Position numbers and translations under genes: made by a program. Positions 35,575-47,575 of a stretch of 64,000 bases of DNA are shown piece after piece. Numbering within the stretch: position 1 is the first letter of the stretch; each line of letters begins with the position of its first letter. Source of the DNA: Sialis fuliginosa (taxonomy: Eukaryota > Arthropoda > Insecta > Megaloptera > Sialidae); contig OY540815.1 in NCBI GenBank assembly GCA_961205875.1, positions 18,351,638 to 18,415,637 of the forward strand, read 5' to 3'. Below the pieces are notes generated by a model, which did not search any database, had not been told where the DNA came from, and saw nothing but the letters and a program-made list of their open reading frames with translations.

Positions 35575-35740
35575 AAGAGCTCGCGCGGACTATAGACGTG
35601 TGCACATCTTCACGCGGTGACCGGCCCTGCGGAGAGAGGGGGTGGCGGGGGGGGGGCTCAGACCGAGTCACGACCCGGCTCGGGGCCGCCGCCCCCCTGC
35701 GGGCACACAGCTCTGTGGTCTGTTTCGCGCGTACATACTT
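35575..35740. promoter_or_regulatory. GC-rich CpG-dense island
   Basis: Contains GCTCGCGCGGACTATAGACG, CTTCACGCGGTGACCGGCCC, a G-rich run and GGCTCGGGGCCGCCGCCCCC in otherwise AT-rich intron. No repeat ends. Short frames on both strands are unsupported. Possibly a promoter or regulatory island, possibly a GC-rich insert. Confidence 0.3.
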
Positions 35741-37040
35741 TGGTATATACTGTTTTTTGTATTAGCCTGAATATAAAATGTTTTTTTTTCTGTTCAATGT
35801 AAACTTTGTAATTTTTACAGCAAAATAAATTGTTTAGAGTCAATGATCGATTTTATAAAATAAACAGATTGATTGGTCGGTTTAGCTTTCGAACGGTAAT
35901 ACAAAAATTTATTACGAAGTTTTTAAATTGTAAATTCTATCTAGTATTTCTATTTTATAATTATTTTTTTTGTTTGCGAGACTTTCTCAAACATTTACTA
36001 GATGAGATATACTTATTATTTTTCTTCTAGATGTTACAAGTTTATTTTTTTGTAGATACAGGCTCAATTTTTTTTACAATTTAATAAAAAAAAACAACAG
36101 AGACAAAACAGCAACAGGTGTCAATTTAAAAAACAAAATAAAAATTTTATTTCCCCAAGATCGATACAACATTTACTGTTTTATTCGTAATTTAGTCCGC
36201 ATTCGCCACTAATGTCAAAATCTCAACATTGCAAATAAAATTAATATTTTATTTAAAAATGATATCAAACTTATTTTCTGTTTTTGATTTATCAATAAAA
36301 TATTGAAAAGAAGTGTGTTTCGATATAGCATTTCCACTAAATTGTCTATGATGCTTTTAAAAAGCATATTGATCTTATTTTACCAGCAACAATTTTCAAA
36401 AAGTTGAATATATTCAGTTATTATTAATATTTTATTAACACTAGTTGGAATTTTGTGTTTTTTCTTTCTTTTCATCTGGTTGGCATAAAGCCAGTCTCAT
36501 GTTGTATACCATTTAAGAAAGTCTGTGTTCAGAGCGTTTAAGACCTAAGAGTTTTTAAATGCCTCAAAATATTTATCATTTAAAAATAAATTCGAAATAT
36601 CTTCGATATTTACAATTCAAAAATATTTTATGTATACCATAAATAAAAAAATAAAAATACAATTTTAATTCCCTAATTATATTAAGGGGCGACAAAGAAA
36701 TGCACGTAGGTCTTAGAACGGCCCTGTAAATATGGTATATGGACAACAAATTTATATACGTATTGATGTGTTATTTGTACATAAATAAACCCCCATAGGC
36801 GCACGCGGTAGAACTTATTGATTAAATTAGAGAGATGTTTAAAATACCTGTTGGAATTTATAAGTTTTATTAGTCATTTGTATGTAAATGTGGGATATTT
36901 GATAGTTTGGAACTACTGGTTATTTGTTTGTGGGAGGTCTCAACGCTAAATTAGTAAAATAAGGTAAAACAATTTTTAGTTTGTCTTCTATTTACATGAT
37001 TATTATTATTATTATTATCACTGATTATGTCTAATTTAAA
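35741..37040. other. AT-rich intron, no feature recognised
   Basis: Plain AT-rich sequence, with poly-A/T and an ATT microsatellite-like run at about 37000-37017. Nothing further seen. Confidence 0.45.
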
Positions 37041-37044
37041 AATT

Positions 37045-37800
37045 CCAAAAATACGGACAAGTGCGAGTAAGACTCGCGCTCTAAGAGTTCCGTATCGCTA
37101 TATAAAACTTAATTATATGACAATAGTTAGTTACATATACAATGAACCTGATTCTAAAGGCAAGTAACCATACAATTAAAATGATTTTCGGATTTTTTCC
37201 TTTACTTGAGCTGAGACCTTCCTTCGTACCAATTTTAAAAAGTACCCTACAGGTTTTGATGATCAGTCAATGAGTCAGTCTGTCAGTATCAACTTACGTT
37301 TTGAAAGACTGTTGTCCGGTATTATAAAGGAGCTAGCAAAATTTGCTAGCTAGCAATTACTTTCAAATGGGGAATTAATTCTGTATTAGTATCTATGGAT
37401 TAGTTATGGAATTTAGATCAGTGACACTTCAACTAATTGTAACACAGTTGGCATCTTTCACCGTACAAAATAATTTTCATAATATCACCACTGTTTTAAT
37501 ACCGTAGGTATTTACCTACAACGCGTGCGCGAAACTTGTCAAAGTCATCAACAAACTACAAAAGAACTGTCATATAAGTTTGATATCTCATTTGAAAGTG
37601 CTTGCTAGCTAGCAAATTTGCTAGGTTCTTTATAATACCGGACATGTATATATCTTTTTATTTATTCCATTTAGTTAGAAAATCGAATTGTTTATAGGAC
37701 TATGAGGCTATAGACCTTAGTATTTGATTTTTCAACGGACAGACATACGGACAACAAAGTGATCCAAAATCCTAATATCTTAAGTAACCTAGCCTAACCT
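37045..37800 (+). mobile_element. Lepidopteran dispersed repeat (CGGACAAGTGCGAGTAAGAC head), interrupted
   Basis: The head ACGGACAAGTGCGAGTAAGA, CTCGCGCTCTAAGAGTTCCG and the tail CAACGGACAGACATACGGAC, AACAAAGTGATCC are the ends of a well-known moth/butterfly repeat. A foldback element (37313-37644) is inserted between them. Confidence 0.6.
37313..37644. mobile_element. foldback element with TGTCCGGTATTATAAAG ends
   Basis: Left TGTCCGGTATTATAAAGGAG then CTAGCAAAATTTGCTAGCTA; right with the complements ending CTTTATAATACCGGACA. 332 bp. Inner parts (GTCATATAAGTTTGATATC, CTTTCAAATGG / CATTTGAAAG) recur in worn form at 45030-45085. Confidence 0.7.
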
Positions 37801-39700
37801 ATATAAAAAAAATATTTTGTTAATAACATGACACATGTAATTTTCTTAATTTGATAAGAATAACATTTTCGAAATAAAAATAAATTTATATTTACGTAAA
37901 TGTCCTTTTCAAAATGTGAATTGATTAGTAAATGATTTAAAATATTACCTAAACCAGCCCTGTATAAATCCGCCAATTTTACGCTATATAACACTTATAC
38001 GATTAGCACCTATGATCTCTGACCCTGTTTTTTTCTCTCTTTATTAAAATAAATATTACTTTTACTTTAATACGTATAAAAATAAGCAATTGAAATTTTG
38101 CAATCGCATATATTCGTATAACTAGTAAAATTAATTTCGCTTTTTTTTATAAATTAAATAAAGAGACGTAATTAATAAAATGTCTAATCTTATTAGTTTG
38201 GTTAGAGTGAATGGATTTTTGTGAAACTTTCTGCAATGTGTTCCAAGACTAAATACTAAAATGTTCACCCATTAAAAATTTCCGTTTTTTGAAAATTCGA
38301 TTTTTTTTAAATTACTAAAAAAAATTATATTTGAAATTTAAATAACTTCATTAATTAAAGTTTTACGTCTAACGGCACTCCACTATATAACTGTTGACAA
38401 AATTTTAATTACAATATTTTACATTTTATTCGATATCAATCTAATAAATTTAATTAATTTTGAATATTGAACTGTTGAGAAATAAGTCGAGAGTTCTTTT
38501 TAGAATATTATAATGTAAAAATATAATTAAAAAAAAAAAAAAAATCCGGTTCTAAAATTTTGATACTTCATTTTATCTGTCAGAAAACGTAAGTAAAGGG
38601 AATCATTTTTTATTTATTCCGGTACATCTAAATAGCATATTATTAAATTATCATAAATTTGCTAACCACGGACTAGATACAAACCAGTATAATTTAGTAT
38701 AAGGTTTTTTCTAAACACCTTATACTTTCTTCCCATCACAACTAGCCAATATAACTTGGTGCTGGTGCACTTTTACTTATGTACTATAATTTATAATATG
38801 ATACATAATCCGATATGAACAATATGAGAACGAATATGGCCAATTAGAAAGTGGTACCAACTTAAAGGAGTGTTCAGTTAAATTTTTGTATTTATTTTTC
38901 ATTATAACTGACAATATTAAAATATATTTAAAATTTGATTAAAACATATGTGTAAATGTGTCCAGGTTACTGGGTGTAAGTTAAGTTAAGTTTAACACTA
39001 CTTATATAGATTGACAAATCCCGAATCGAAATGTTCTCTCCTGTTTTTGTTTGTTCCAATTTGACCCAAAAACTACTGAACCAATTTTGATGGGATTTTC
39101 ACTGTTAGAAAGCTTAAGACACTAGAATTACTTTAGTCTATATGATAATGGATTTACGATAGTTCTTTATGTAAAAAAATAATTTTTATTTTCTAAAAAA
39201 AAAAACAAAAAAAAATATTAAAAGTACGTAGTTGTAATATTGATGTAATTTTATAAGTTAAATAATTATATCAGGCACGTACTACTAAACATTTATAAAT
39301 GATATTTTCTAATTAAGAAACTGCGATGAAATAGTATTTAAATAAGTCTGGAATAATGAGAATTTATTTTATTATGATTTGAAATTTCAAAAATAGTGTG
39401 TTACTTCAAATGTGGACCATAGAATACACAGGTTATTGTAGAAAGTAAACCCTCTAAGATTTCTCTTAAAAGCATTAATTTAATTAAATGTTCAGATACA
39501 ATCTACAACATACAAACAAGAATCAATATTTATGTATTTTACATTGATTCAATTATGCTTTAATTACATAGACATTTACAGCGTGTAAACGAATAACTTT
39601 AGACATAAAATATAATCAATCAAAATATGAAATGTATTGAATAAAAGTAAATGTATATAGGCATAGATATATAAATATTAGAGTAGGTAGATATCAGGGC
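37801..39700. other. AT-rich intron with decayed repeats
   Basis: 39030-39130 carries a dispersed-repeat phrase (TGACCCAAAAACTACTGAAC, CAATTTTGATGGGATTTTCA). 38529-38544 is an A run. No gene or clear element ends. Confidence 0.4.
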
Positions 39701-40106
39701 AAAAGCGGGGATAGAAACCAGCCCGCGGGCCACATCTGGCCCGCCTGAGTAATTAATATAACACGCGACGATATATTTTGATTAAAATCAATTTAATTAA
39801 ATTAACATTTTTTTTAAATATGAGCTTACTGTTTTATAAAACAGTTGTAAAGTAACTAATTCTGATAGCTTATTTATTTAAATTTAAATAAACACAGTGC
39901 CGTGGTAACGGGAGGGGACGACGACCCCCCCTCCCCACACCTATTGGCCGATTGTCATCAAATCACGTTGTAAGACAGTTAAATGCATATAGATTAATTT
40001 TCAGAAATGGTAGTAATCAAATATCAACAAAATATTTCTAATTCAGTACATTTAATTAAAAATTGCTATTACTGGGGTCATATCTAACACTGGTGCCAGT
40101 ACCTTA
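39700..40106. repeat. ancient hAT end followed by a partial AAGGTACTGG MITE
   Basis: 39713-39760 (CAGCCCGCGGGCCACATCTG, GCCCGCCTGAG) resembles the end of an old hAT family found across animals. 39943-40106 is the left part of the AAGGTACTGGCACCAGT MITE in minus orientation, ending CTGGTGCCAGTACCTT at the right. Confidence 0.5.
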
Positions 40107-40199
40107 TAACACAAGATTAAAAGAACATTGAATTTCACCCTGAAACCAAGAAATAACCAAAACTCAGAGTACAAAGTTTAATTTCTATCAAAGAGAAAC

Positions 40200-40440
40200 A
40201 AATTTCCTAAATAATATAAATCACAGATACTCGGGCGGGTGTTTGTGTTTTTGTCAATAGCCGTCGAGGCGTGAACGTTTTAAACGCATTAGCGCACTTT
40301 TGTGTACGTTTATAACAGGATTTATCTGTGTGTGTGCTTGTTTTCGACAACGCCCTCTTCAAAGGTGTTTGCTGCCTTTTGTTGCAGATTTGCGTCGGTA
40401 GCTTAAAGCTATTTAGCGCACTAAATAGTCCTTTCATACA
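40200..40440. promoter_or_regulatory. complex island, candidate intronic enhancer
   Basis: Less AT-rich, non-repetitive. Contains a TCF-type CTTCAAAGGTG, a posterior-Hox-type TTTATAAC and a GATA-type TTATCTGTG. A 76-codon minus frame (40437-40207) is rich in K, T and S and resembles no family. Composition-based call. Confidence 0.3.
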
Positions 40441-41564
40441 AGAAATCTTCCCTAAACTTATGTAAACATCTGCTAGTACAAATGTAAATGTCAGTTTTTT
40501 CTTTGAAAATAAATTATTTTTATATATTGATTGCAGATACCTAACAGTTATAGCACATTATTTTAAATTGATGGCTAAATAGAACGAAAATAACATAAAC
40601 TAAATAAAAATTATTTTGCAAAATAGATAAATTATTTCATATATTTATATCAACCTGGAACAATTCAAGACTAGCATATTAAATGGTATCAGATGGTTAA
40701 TTTTGGAAGTTATAAAATACTAGCTGTTTTCCGGACATTAGTATGGCTTATAAAGTATATTTTTTTGGAATTTTTTCATGAAGAAGCCATTGCTTCCCAA
40801 AAATAAGTTTTATTTAAATTAACTTGAGAATTAATTGGGGTTATTATTTTATAATAACCAGTGCCGGTTTTAGGTGGAGGGGGAAGTCTAGATAACCATC
40901 TGGGACGTCGGTAAAAAACTTATAAGTAATGAAATTTGGAAACGATAAAGCAATCTAATAGTTTAGTATTAATTATCATGTGTAGTTTAAGTTCCAAAGA
41001 AATTTTATAAGAACACTTACAAGCTAGGTATATCTGCCAAATATTCCCTCTAATAAAAAAGTTTTCTTATCAAAAAGGTCGATTTTTTAAAAACATTTGT
41101 GTTGTTTAACGTTTAAATAGAAAATACAATATTTGATTTTTTTATTGAATAAATTACTAATGTTGTTAAATATATTTTTAATACATATAGATAATAATTA
41201 AAAACTATTTTTGGGCAAAATTTTTAGAGGGCTTTAACTTTCTCACGAAGAATTCTCCGATATTTTTTCATATAAACCGTTTTGTTTAAAATAATTTCTT
41301 TAATCAATAAATATTCCTGGATAATTTTATTTATATATTCTTTAATATCTATATTGCTTATACTTATAAGTAACGTGTGAGAGTTAGAGTGACTTTAGAC
41401 AGATTACGCTGTGTGGGTGAATGAGTTAAGTAGATTAGCTCGCCCGGAAATACTCATTGTCAGTTAATGTTGTGTTGACAAATATAAGTATTAATACGAT
41501 ATAAACGCGTGCCGCTCTAGATTAAAGTCAATAAAGATCTCATTGTCAGTATATATACTTCAAC
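40441..41564. other. AT-rich intron, one possible hAT end
   Basis: 40860-40895 (CAGTGCCGGTTTTAGGTGGA) looks like the left end of a hAT-type element, but no partner end or duplication is found. The rest is plain. Confidence 0.35.
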
Positions 41565-42527
41565 CAGTGGCGAAGCGTCCATGGAAGCAGAGTAAGCAGT
41601 GCTTCCCTTACTTTATGGGTAAATTAATACAAATCTGTATTTTTAGTTAATAAATAATTTAAAAATATTATTCGAATATTCATCTTTATGCGCAACTTAA
41701 ACAATTTAACCAAAAATCAAAAATAGCATTTAATAATAATTAAGTAACACGCTCAATTATTGGCTTTTAGTCGATATTTGTATGGCGAGTTGAAGTTCAT
41801 TGCAGGAAAATTCACTAAAATTTTTTGAATTTTTGATTTCGTTAAAAGTATGTTTATTGTATAGAAAATGACGTGAAAAGTTGTTTGTTTCAAACCGCAG
41901 GTCTGTATCTCAAACCGTTCTCGAGATATAGCCTCTCAAAGTTTTAGTTTTTTCAAATTTTTGGAGAAAAAAGGCCATAACTTTTGAACGCGTGGTCGGA
42001 ATTGATTTTAGTTGACGGATTTGGAATCAGCGTGTCAAAATCTATATAATGACATGAATAATACCTTTAAACTAGAAAAAAAATATTTCGCGAAAAATCG
42101 AAAAAATCCAAAGGGGTATACCTTAAAAAAATGTCGATTTTTGACCAAAATTTTTTTGTCAGATTTTAAAGTATTATACATGTCATTATATAGATTTTGA
42201 CACGCTGATTTCAAATCCGTCAACTAAAATCAATTCCGACCACACGTTCAAAAGTTATGGCCTTTTTTCTCCAAAAATTTGAAAAAGCTAAAACTTTGAG
42301 AGGCTATATCTCGAGAACGGTTTGAGATACAGACCTGCGGTTTGAAACAAACAACTTTTCACGTTATTTTCTATAAAATAAACATACTTTTAACGAAATT
42401 CAAAATTCAAAATTTTTTAGTGAAATTTCCTTGAACTAAAGCTCATAACTAGTTTTTTTTTGTTAACAGGAGGGAGAGGATTAACAAAATATGCTTCCCT
42501 TTTAAAAAATTTCACGCCTCGCCACTG
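41565..42527. mobile_element. hAT-type element (963 bp) carrying the second copy of the long palindrome
   Basis: Ends CAGTGGCGAAGCGT and ACGCCTCGCCACTG (13 of 14 match). Flanks ACTTCAAC (41557-41564) and ACTTCAAA (42528-42535) form an 8-bp duplication with one change. Inner ends share AAGCA...TGCTTCCCTT/AAGGGAAGCAT. No transposase; the interior is the palindrome 41803-42432. Confidence 0.75.
41803..42432. repeat. long palindrome, copy 2
   Basis: Centre at about 42117; arms about 300 bp, near-identical to copy 1 (31345-31955) including TCTCAAACCGTTCTCGAGAT and TTGACGGATTT. Followed, as in copy 1, by CATAACTAGTTTTTTTT and AGGAGGGAGAGGATTAAC. Confidence 0.8.
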
Positions 42528-42535
42528 ACTTCAAA

Positions 42536-43026
42536 TCATTTAAACATTTTAAACACGTCTTTAATATACACGAATCTATTTCTAATTTGAATTGAGGTTC
42601 TACAAAATTACTAAATAAAAATATAGTATCAATAATTAAATGAAATTTATTTCATAATGAACAAGGTATTACAATAAATAAATAAATATTTTTATCGAAG
42701 CTAATATCACATATTTTACTACATTTAAAAACTAGAATACTGGTAACAGCGATTATAAACGTATACAAATTATATGAAATAAACAGTAATAATCTTTTTA
42801 ACCTTAAAAATGTGACAATAAATAGTAACTTTGTATAATATAATACGTTGGCATATTAAGGGTTAATTAATACCCAAAGCTGGATAAAACAATAAGTAGA
42901 TAACTGTGTTCTAGTATATATCTGTCAGTTATTTAAACAATAATACGTGAAACCGGGTGTTAAAGAATTAAAATTAAATAACAGATATCAAATACGTTAG
43001 AACTATATGTCTATCCAGCTATGATA
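42536..43026. other. AT-rich intron immediately downstream of the svp exon
   Basis: No repeat ends recognised. It would serve as 3' UTR for the read-through svp isoform, if made. Otherwise plain. Confidence 0.4.
42646..42651 (-). terminator. first AATAAA polyadenylation-type signal downstream of the retained-intron stop
   Basis: Reading on the minus strand from the stop at 43027, the first AATAAA is at 42651-42646, giving a 3' UTR of about 380 nt for the read-through isoform. In DNA this AT-rich the hexamer is expected often by chance, so the call is weak and depends on the truncated isoform being real. Confidence 0.2.
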
Positions 43027-44143
<1,117 letters not shown>

Positions 44144-44460
44144 CTGTAGGTCCGGAAAGAAAGGTATATTTCTCGCCCACTCGACGGCCGAGAACAGTAA
44201 TCTAGCCGCCAGCTCACATATATTGTCTATTCCCATAATATTCGAGGGCTGCATACACTGGCCATACCTAGACGTTGGATACGGCTCGGCGCGAAGCAAA
44301 AGCGAGATATAACTCGACAGGTACGAGTGTCCATTCAGTCCTACTGCACTAGGATCAGCTCCACCGAGAGCAAACCCCGCACCACCACCTAGGGCACCGC
44401 CGAGACCACCCCCGCCGGCGCCTAATGGCTGTGAGGGAGGCACTCGACCCCGTTGTACGG
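44144..44460 (-). CDS. svp: seven-up (COUP-TF) internal exon: hinge and first part of ligand-binding domain
   Basis: Orphan nuclear receptor of the COUP-TF (NR2F) family, a DNA-binding transcription factor that acts in the nucleus in photoreceptor, neuroblast, fat-body and heart fates in insects. The exon is 317 bp: two bases completing an Ala codon, then 105 codons. It opens with [10 protein letters not shown], the sequence that directly follows the zinc-finger domain in the family, then a Gly/Ala-rich hinge (about residues 12-38), then [20 protein letters not shown] and the nuclear-receptor signature region ([26 protein letters not shown]; helices 3-4). Acceptor: pyrimidine tract plus CAG at 44463-44461. 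Donor: CAG|GTGAGG at 44144/44143. Entry phase 1 and exit phase 0 fit the next exon. The preceding zinc-finger exon is not recognisable up to 64000. The Gly-rich hinge looks more expanded than in Drosophila as I remember it. Identification is by recall of family sequence but is very characteristic. Confidence 0.96.
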
Positions 44461-44812
44461 CTGGAACAGAAAAATCATCATTTAAATATTGCAATTGAAA
44501 ATGAGAATTTATATATTTCGCTTACAATTAGAATAGAGGTTCCTAACCAAAGGCGAAAATAGATATCGAATTCGTATATTATTTAAATATGAAAGTTTAA
44601 ATTGGTAGAATTAGTTACTGAATGTATTATCAAAAATGCCAATAAATATTTTTTAAAAATTACAAATGATTAATGGTGTAACTGTGTAGAGAAATTACTT
44701 AAGCCCTATTGGCTCACGCGGATGTGTGACACTTTCTCAGACCAATTGAAACTAGATGTACTATATTTATATAGTAAAAAATGTACTGTAAATTTGTTGA
44801 AAAAATAATATT

Positions 44813-45110
44813 TCAGGGGGGGGGGCGCTAAAGGTATGTAAAAAAATATTTTTTTATACCAAGGCATGTGGCACGTCAAAATATATAACAAAACCAGTGG
44901 AATTTGACCCTTATTCATTTTTTTTTAAATAAAAAATGGCGCCTACAGGGGGCTTTAAAGCAAATAAAAAAAATATGGCATACATCCGTGTATATCTCGA
45001 CCGAATTTTTTTCTTCCTGCGTATGCAACTGTCATATAAGTTTGATATCCCTTTTGAAAGTGTTTGCAAACTAGTCTGTAATACCAAACAAAACAGTTGA
45101 TATTGAATGA
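44813..45110. repeat. worn relative of the TGTCCGG foldback with a G tract
   Basis: CTGTCATATAAGTTTGATAT and TTTTGAAAGTGTTTGCAAAC near 45027-45073 match the right arm of 37313-37644. A G run lies at 44815-44824. The left end is not recognisable. Confidence 0.35.
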
Positions 45111-45463
45111 CAGACAGATAAGAGTGACTTCATTATTTGATATCTTGAAACTCGATTTGCGCAGATATCAGACACGTAACCGGCTATTAAACAAAATAAA
45201 TAATGTATTTAAGTAGTGAATGCATAGATGAGTAAACAATAATATTTTTATTTACGTGCTACTGCAAATTGAAATTTAGCGTGACAGTGAGTAAACATAC
45301 GCGCACGTTAGACAAATATAAGATTTTTTTTCAATAGAAGTGTGAAAATGACTGCACATTAGTTGTTGACGCAGATTTGCATAAATAAACAAATACCGCG
45401 GTGATATGTTTATACAAGACTCGTGCTGCTTGGCGTCTTCATGTTCGCGGTACGTACATATAT

Positions 45464-45565
45464 ACTGCATCTGTAATTATTATTGTATTCTTAATGCAGT
45501 GGAGTACGGAGGGAGCTGCATCTGTAATTATTATCGAATTCTTATTGCAGTGGAGTACATGGCGC
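45464..45565. repeat. 51-bp tandem duplication
   Basis: Two units of CTGCATCTGTAATTATTAT...CTTAATGCAGTGGAGTAC and CTGCATCTGTAATTATTAT...CTTATTGCAGTGGAGTAC, starting at 45465 and 45516. Each carries a homeodomain-type TAATTATTA. The 51-bp period leaves two parallel open frames, which are not evidence of coding. A G-rich run follows at 45574-45590. Confidence 0.65.
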
Positions 45566-46090
45566 CCACAGAGGGGAGGGGGGGGGGGAGTGACAGGGCT
45601 CTAACCTAGGGGGCCTGCGTAGCGAGTCAATAAGCTTTATGTTGTCGAAAAAAAAATCTTATATTTCTAAGTAGGATGAGGCTTGCCAATAATCACAACC
45701 TGGAGGCTCGCGACAAGATATGGGGGCTATAGAGGAGTATATTAAAATTCGAGAGATATCCACAATAGTGTGTAATGGGATGTTAAATTAGAATTTCATT
45801 AGCACTGAAATTTTGAAAACAAAATTAAAGAATTGAAAAATTATTAATTTTTTTTGATTTAAATTCTAGAGTTAAAACTGATCAATTAACGTGAACTGGA
45901 GCCTTATGCTCGGTAAGAATTTGCTTTCAATAAAATGCTATGCTAATGCCATCTGCGGGATATCAAGTATAAATGATAGCCCACTGACAGTTTTAATCAG
46001 TGGTATAGTTTATATAATGACCTTAACGCAAGTGCATTAAGTATAAATCAGAGATTTTAAAGCATTGGTGACAAGTTTACATCATAAAAG

Positions 46091-46262
46091 GCCGATTCGG
46101 ATACAAATTTTTATTGCTTAATATTTATTTTACCTGCAGTTTAGGTCTCTGGGTTCAGGCAACGAGTAGGAAACTACCCGAAATAATTATTTCGAATTTA
46201 CTTCAAAGTCTTATTATTTTGTATTCGATAGTTTAAGTTTTGATACAAAGCTTAGTAACATC
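46091..46262. repeat. decayed element with TTCGGATAC motif and TAACATCCCTA end
   Basis: Related to 18000-18215 through TTCGGATAC, ACGAGTAGGAAACTA and TAACATCCCTA. Left end missing. Confidence 0.4.
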
Positions 46263-47120
46263 CCTAGTTTTATTTAAGGGGAGATCCGGGAATTTTCAAT
46301 TCGGGTCTGAATCTAACATTATTTTTTAAATATTCCTACAAATATATATTTTTTGTAACATGTGGTGTATGTTTATGATATGGGACAGCATTTCGTAGGC
46401 GACTATGTTAAGATCTTCAATTCAGTTAGCCACGTATAGATGGTAGTACTGGACAGATGATGTCTTCTACAGATAAGCATTAGTCAGAGTACAAAATATA
46501 CTCTCAAGGTAAACGACTCGTGAGGTAATTAAGGGGAGGGAGGGACTTTGCATCGTGAGTAAATCATAAATACGGTATTAAAACTGTCGATCGCATAATT
46601 TGAAAGTATCATTAGTTATCTATCAATAATTGTATGTGTGTATACAGTTATGTATTTCGTAAAGAATATTAATTCGCAATAATTAAAATGATTTGTTTTA
46701 ACAATTGAATACATTTTTATAACAATTAAATTTAAAAATAGAATAGAATATATTTTTAAGAATACCGACAGGAAAAATACTACAAAGGGTAAAATGTATT
46801 GATGCACATGACCAAAAGGGTTAAAAACACGCTAGACCTGTGCATTAGCAAAATTTACATTCACTAGCATCGGCAGCAGCATCTAAATCTCTCCACGTCT
46901 GCGAAACCAGTTTCTCCCAATGCAGGAAATGCACAGCAGCCTGGCTGGCACACAAATTTATTCAAGATGCGATCTCCACTTGTTGTCATTCTCACTGCCT
47001 ACGAACTGTTTGCAGACATTGTCGTCGTGTTTGTTGTGTTTTGTTTTTATAGTACTTACGATTTATGTTACGGGTGTGATGTATTGAATTTTTTTAATTG
47101 AAGTCATCTTAAAATTTTTT
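46263..47120. other. intron; 46840-47040 more complex
   Basis: 46860-47020 (CATCGGCAGCAGCATC, CTCCACGTCTGCGAAACC, GCAGCCTGGCTGGCACACAA) is less AT-rich than its surroundings without repeat ends; possibly regulatory. Otherwise plain AT-rich sequence. Confidence 0.3.
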
Positions 47121-47126
47121 GTACAT

Positions 47127-47281
47127 CGTTCGTTCCATTTTAAAAATATAATCGAGATGCAGTGGAATATGAAATAATTTTTGAGCGGGTTTTGCTCAAA
47201 ATTGACATTACAATATGAAAGAATGCCAATTTTTTTTCAAAATCCACTGCATCTCGATTATTTTTTAAAATGAAACGAATG
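47127..47281. repeat. short foldback element
   Basis: TCGTTCCATTTTAAAAATAT, AATCGAGATGCAGTGGA at left against TCCACTGCATCTCGATTATT, TTTTAAAATGAAACGA at right, with internal GAGCGGGTTTTGCTC hairpin. 155 bp. Confidence 0.7.
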
Positions 47282-47436
47282 AATTTTGGAACTCATCTCC
47301 TCATTTGTAGGATGTATCTTTATCAAATTAAACATTAACTACACTAGATGAGACTATATTATTATAATATATTGAATAGTAACTTTAGCTTCATCCTCAT
47401 AGAATTCGTATTTTTTTAAATATAATAAATTTTTCG

Positions 47437-47575
47437 GGATACATATGTCCTTCCTCAGGATACAAGCTATCTCCCTGCCAAATTTTATCAAGATCGGTTC
47501 AGCGGTTCAGCCGTGAAAAGGCAACAAACAGATAGACAGAGTTATTTATTTAAATTAGTATGGAATATGGATAAT
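47437..47575 (+). mobile_element. truncated Lepidopteran dispersed repeat tail
   Basis: ATGTCCTTCCTCAGGATACA, GCTATCTCC, GATCGGTTCAGCGGTTCAGC and AACAAACAGATAGACAGAGT match the tail of 19452-20770; the head is missing. Confidence 0.6.

Noticed and set aside
40860..40895. Possible hAT left end CAGTGCCGGTTTTAGG
   Set aside because: No matching right end or 8-bp duplication found within the next 2 kb.
45401..45609. Two parallel 67-codon frames with a repeated peptide
   Set aside because: Explained by the 51-bp tandem duplication, whose period is a multiple of three. No coding evidence.
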